A stretch of DNA of 9,866 nucleotides, taken from contig CAMLQS010000184.1 of NCBI GenBank assembly GCA_946482165.1, positions 1 to 9,866 on the forward strand. The letters run 5' to 3'. Below, in pieces: positions 7,057-9,866 of this stretch (the stretch's first letter is position 1; every line of letters starts with the position of its first letter). The notes under the pieces are model-generated. The model was not told the DNA's origin. It did no database searches and worked only from the letters and a program-made list of their open reading frames with translations. The DNA comes from an uncultured Verrucomicrobiota bacterium. GTDB taxonomy: Bacteria; Verrucomicrobiota; Verrucomicrobiae; Opitutales; Opitutaceae. The position numbers and the translations under genes were made by a program.

Positions 7057-9866
7057 ATGGCGACCGATCTTAAGCATACTCTCAGCCTTCCAAAGACCGA
7101 TTTCCCCATGCGCGGGGATCTCCCGAAGCGCGAACCCCTTCGCCTCGCTTCGTGGGAAAAGCTGAAGCTCTACGACGCCATCCAGCAAAAGCGCGCCGGC
7201 CAGACCGCTTTTGTTCTTCACGACGGCCCCCCTTTCACCAACGGCGACGTCCACATCGGCACCGCGCTGAACAAATCGCTCAAGGACATTACCCTTCGCT
7301 ACAAGTCCCTTCGCGGCTTCCGGACGCCTTACGTCCCGGGCTGGGACTGCCACGGTCTGCCCATCGAGCAAAAGGTCGCCAAGGAGATCCAATCGTCCGG
7401 CCAAAATCTCTCCACCGCCGAACTCCGCGCCCGTTGCGACGCCTTTGCCGAAGGCTGGATCAAAAAACAGACCGCGTCCTTCAAGCGCCTCGGCGTCCAA
7501 GCCGACTGGGCCAACGAATACAAGACCAAGGCCCCCGCCTTCGAAGCCGATATCGTCCGCACCTTCGCCGCCTTCGTCGAGCAGGGCCTCGTCTACCGCT
7601 CCAAGAAGCCCGTCTACTGGTCCATCCCTTTCGAAACCGCCCTCGCCGAGGCCGAGATCGAATACGCCGAACACACGTCCATCGCCATCTGGGTGAAGTT
7701 CCTCGTGCCCGTCGCCGAGGCGCAAAAGTTCGGTCTGCCGACCGACAAACCCCTCAGCGTCGTCATTTGGACCACCACCCCCTGGACCATCCCCGCCAAT
7801 CTCGCCATCGCCGTTCATCCCGAGGTGGAATACGTCGTCGTTGATCTTGGAGCCGAACGCATCCTCGTCGCGAAAGCGCTCGTCGTCCCGGTCCTCGACG
7901 CGATCAAACACCCCGATCCCGCCTCGGTCATCGGCAACTGGTCGGCCACCGCCCTCGGCGCGAAGCTCGAAGGCCTCGCCCCGCGCCACCCCTTCGTCGA
8001 CCGCGCTTCCCCGGTCGTTCTAGCCGACTACGTCACCACCGACAGCGGCACCGGTTGCGTCCACACCGCCCCCGGCCACGGCGCCGAGGATTATCTCACC
8101 GGCCTGAAATACGGCCTCGAGATCTACTGCCCCGTCGCGGACGACGGTCGCTACCTCGATGACGGCAAAGTCCCCGCCGACCTCGTCGGCGTCTCCTGCC
8201 TCGAAACCGTCGAGGACCTGAAGGCCAAAAAGCCCAGCCCGGCCAACCTCGCGGTCCTAAAAAAGCTCGCCACGCCCGACGCCGCCACCGGCCACGTCGC
8301 CCTTCTCGCCAAGGCGAAATACGTCCACAGCTACCCGCACTGCTGGCGCTCCAAGACGCCCATCATTTTCCGGGCCGTCGATCAGTGGTTCGTCGGCCTC
8401 GACCGCACGGGCTCCGGCTCCGCCAATTCCAATTCTGAAATTTCAGATCTCAAATCGCCGCGAGCCGCGGCCCTGGAGGCCATCCAAAGCGTCCAGTGGT
8501 TCCCTTCTTGGGGCCAGGCACGCATCACCGGCGCCGTGGAAGCCCGCCCCGACTGGTGCATCAGCCGCCAGCGCAGCTGGGGCGTGCCCATCATCGCCTT
8601 CTACGACGCGAAGAAAACCGCCTACTTGGACGCCGGCGTCGTCCGCGCCGTCGCCGCCAAGATCGCCGCCCACCCGCGAGGCACCAATCTCTGGTATGAG
8701 GCCCCCGCCGCCGAAATCCTCGCCGGCGTCGTCCTCCCCGCCGGCTGGCCCGCCGCGGCCGAACTGACGAGCGGTCGCGACACACTCGACGTCTGGATCG
8801 ATTCCGGCAGCTCCCACGCCGCCGTCCTCCGTAATGGCCAAGGCACTACGCAGTGGCCCGCCGACCTCTACCTCGAGGGCTCCGACCAGCACCGCGGCTG
8901 GTTCCAATCCTCGCTCTGGACCGGCATCATCGCCCACGGCGGCGCCCCCTACAAGGCGGTCCTCACCCACGGCTTCATCGTCGGCGAGGACGGCAAGAAA
9001 ATCTCCAAGTCCGGCCAATACGAAAAGCCCCCGACCTCGGACAATTTCGTCAACGACTACGGCGCGGACGTCATCCGTCTCTGGCTCGCCTCGCAGGACT
9101 TCACGCAGGACATCACCCTCTCGAAGAAGATCCTCGATAACTCCGCCGAGCAGTATCGCTCCTTCCGCAACGCCCTGCGTTATCAGCTTTCCCTGCTCCA
9201 CGATTTCGACGCCGCGAAGCACGCCCTGCCCGTCTCCGAGCTCGACGTCCTTGATCGCTGGGCGCTCCATCAGCTCTCGAAGCTTCTCGCCGACGCGACC
9301 GCCGCCTACGACGCCTACGAGTTTCACCGGGTCGTCTCGCTCTGTTCGCATTTCGTCGCGACCACTTTGAGCGCCGTCTACAACGACGTCTGCAAGGACC
9401 GTCTCTACACGTTCCCGGTCAACCACCCCCAGCGCCGCAGCACCCAGACCGCCGTTCACGCCATCTTCGGCGTCCTCGTCCGCGTGCTCGCGCCGATCCT
9501 GACCTTCACCGCCGACGAGGCTTGGTGCCACGCCCACTTCCGGAGCGACCTCCCGCCCTCGGATTCGGACGCTCAGGTTTCAAGTCTCATCCCTCCGCCT
9601 TCGATTCACCTCTCCGATTGGCCCGTCGCGCATCCTGCCTGGACCGACGACTCTCTCGCCGCCGACTTCGCCGAGCTCCTCAAGGTCCGCGCCAAGGTGA
9701 ACGAAACCCTCGAGCCCCTGCGCCAGGCCGGCAAACTCGGCAAATCCCTCGACGCCGCCATCACGCTCGAGGTCGCGGGCGCTGATCCGCTGGACGCCAT
9801 TCTGCGCCGGCACGAGGCGTTCTTGCCCGAACTCTTCATCGTTTCCCACGTCACGCTTGCCGAGAC
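7057..9866 (+). CDS. ileS: Isoleucine--tRNA ligase, C-terminus cut off by the window
   Basis: A class Ia aminoacyl-tRNA synthetase that charges tRNA-Ile and edits mischarged valine. The visible 936 codons show the signature sequence as HIGT (66-69, in HDGPPFTNGDVHIGTALNK), then YVPGWDCHGLPIE (92-104). The CP1 editing domain has WTTTPWTIPAN (238-248) and GTGCVHTAPGHGAEDY (331-346), with D345 at the editing aspartate. RPDWCISRQRSWGVP, DVWIDSGSSHAA and YLEGSDQHRGWFQSSL follow, then KISKS (648-652) and an anticodon-binding domain with LTFTADEAW. Residues about 452-468 and 831-849 look like short inserts relative to E. coli IleS, encoded by AT-richer DNA. ATG at 7057 is the first start of the frame near the conserved N-terminus and lacks a Shine-Dalgarno. 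The stop and any C-terminal zinc motif lie outside. HIGT in place of HIGH also occurs in other bacterial IleS, so it is not a defect. Confidence 0.97.
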   Translation, partial: MATDLKHTLSLPKTDFPMRGDLPKREPLRLASWEKLKLYDAIQQKRAGQTAFVLHDGPPFTNGDVHIGTALNKSLKDITLRYKSLRGFRTPYVPGWDCHGLPIEQKVAKEIQSSGQNLSTAELRARCDAFAEGWIKKQTASFKRLGVQADWANEYKTKAPAFEADIVRTFAAFVEQGLVYRSKKPVYWSIPFETALAEAEIEYAEHTSIAIWVKFLVPVAEAQKFGLPTDKPLSVVIWTTTPWTIPANLAIAVHPEVEYVVVDLGAERILVAKALVVPVLDAIKHPDPASVIGNWSATALGAKLEGLAPRHPFVDRASPVVLADYVTTDSGTGCVHTAPGHGAEDYLTGLKYGLEIYCPVADDGRYLDDGKVPADLVGVSCLETVEDLKAKKPSPANLAVLKKLATPDAATGHVALLAKAKYVHSYPHCWRSKTPIIFRAVDQWFVGLDRTGSGSANSNSEISDLKSPRAAALEAIQSVQWFPSWGQARITGAVEARPDWCISRQRSWGVPIIAFYDAKKTAYLDAGVVRAVAAKIAAHPRGTNLWYEAPAAEILAGVVLPAGWPAAAELTSGRDTLDVWIDSGSSHAAVLRNGQGTTQWPADLYLEGSDQHRGWFQSSLWTGIIAHGGAPYKAVLTHGFIVGEDGKKISKSGQYEKPPTSDNFVNDYGADVIRLWLASQDFTQDITLSKKILDNSAEQYRSFRNALRYQLSLLHDFDAAKHALPVSELDVLDRWALHQLSKLLADATAAYDAYEFHRVVSLCSHFVATTLSAVYNDVCKDRLYTFPVNHPQRRSTQTAVHAIFGVLVRVLAPILTFTADEAWCHAHFRSDLPPSDSDAQVSSLIPPPSIHLSDWPVAHPAWTDDSLAADFAELLKVRAKVNETLEPLRQAGKLGKSLDAAITLEVAGADPLDAILRRHEAFLPELFIVSHVTLAE
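8425..8455 (+). repeat. AT-rich micro-insert with a 14-bp palindrome inside ileS
   Basis: The segment is AT-rich within a GC-rich gene and contains the perfect palindrome TCTGAAATTTCAGA (8434-8447) followed by TCTCAAATC. It encodes NSNSEISDLKS, low-complexity residues between the conserved QWFVGLD and IQSVQWFPSWGQARI blocks, where E. coli IleS has only a short linker. It keeps the frame. A related sequence occurs at 9572-9589. Confidence 0.55.
9572..9589 (+). repeat. Second, diverged copy of the ileS AT-rich micro-insert
   Basis: CTCAGGTTTCAAGTCTCA matches 8435-8452 (CTGAAATTTCAGATCTCA) at 13 of 18 positions in the same orientation. It encodes part of AQVSSL in a loop after TADEAW (about residues 831-849) that is longer than in E. 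coli IleS. The similarity is modest and could be chance, but both copies fall in variable, insert-like loops. Confidence 0.35.

Noticed and set aside
7057..7300. HIGT instead of HIGH as a damaged catalytic motif in IleS
   Set aside because: HIGT is found in IleS of other bacteria, the surrounding signature is intact and KISKS is present, so the enzyme is expected to be active.

Overview
The window looks like a chromosomal housekeeping segment of a GC-rich, Gram-negative, aerobically capable bacterium. The Gram-negative reading rests on a small outer-membrane beta-barrel protein with a signal peptide and a C-terminal Phe, and on a periplasmic-type D,D-carboxypeptidase. Gene content, the near-absence of Shine-Dalgarno sequences and the style of the dispersed repeats (a CATTGGT heptamer array and an AT-rich 'TTTCAGATCTCA' micro-insert) suggest a Verrucomicrobiota member, perhaps Opitutaceae. 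That placement is inference from memory, not a search result.

Layout: the 3' part of a tRNA-Glu(CTC) (1-69); a secreted D-alanyl-D-alanine carboxypeptidase (304-1293, +) with a strong intrinsic terminator; a convergent NicO/RcnA-like membrane protein with a His-rich loop (1360-2097, -); then, divergently, three plus-strand haem genes: hemF (2289-3287), hemE (3707-4741) and hemY (4836-6209). A small outer-membrane beta-barrel gene (6269-6835, -) converges on hemY and has its own terminator. A structured, partly AT-rich intergenic region leads to ileS (7057 to beyond the window end, +).

The three haem genes encode successive steps: uroporphyrinogen III to coproporphyrinogen III (HemE), to protoporphyrinogen IX (oxygen-dependent HemF), to protoporphyrin IX (HemY type). 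Gene order is not pathway order. hemE and hemY are 94 bp apart and probably co-transcribed. hemF and hemE are separated by 419 bp that is mostly repeat.

The most unusual part is 3263-3707. It holds two homologous repeat elements of about 180-190 bp lying head to head. Each is bounded by long inverted repeats (35 bp with 3 mismatches, and 23 bp perfect), and the two share a terminal motif, GTCTTnnAAATAAC. The first runs into the 3' end of hemF and supplies its last seven codons and stop. They are followed by four perfect copies of CATTGGT that end 11 bp before the hemE start. Smaller insert-like segments are seen inside hemF (a paired-hairpin, GC-rich segment) and ileS (two related AT-rich segments), all in frame. 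No defence system, CRISPR array, transposase or integrase was found, and I see no new multi-gene system here.
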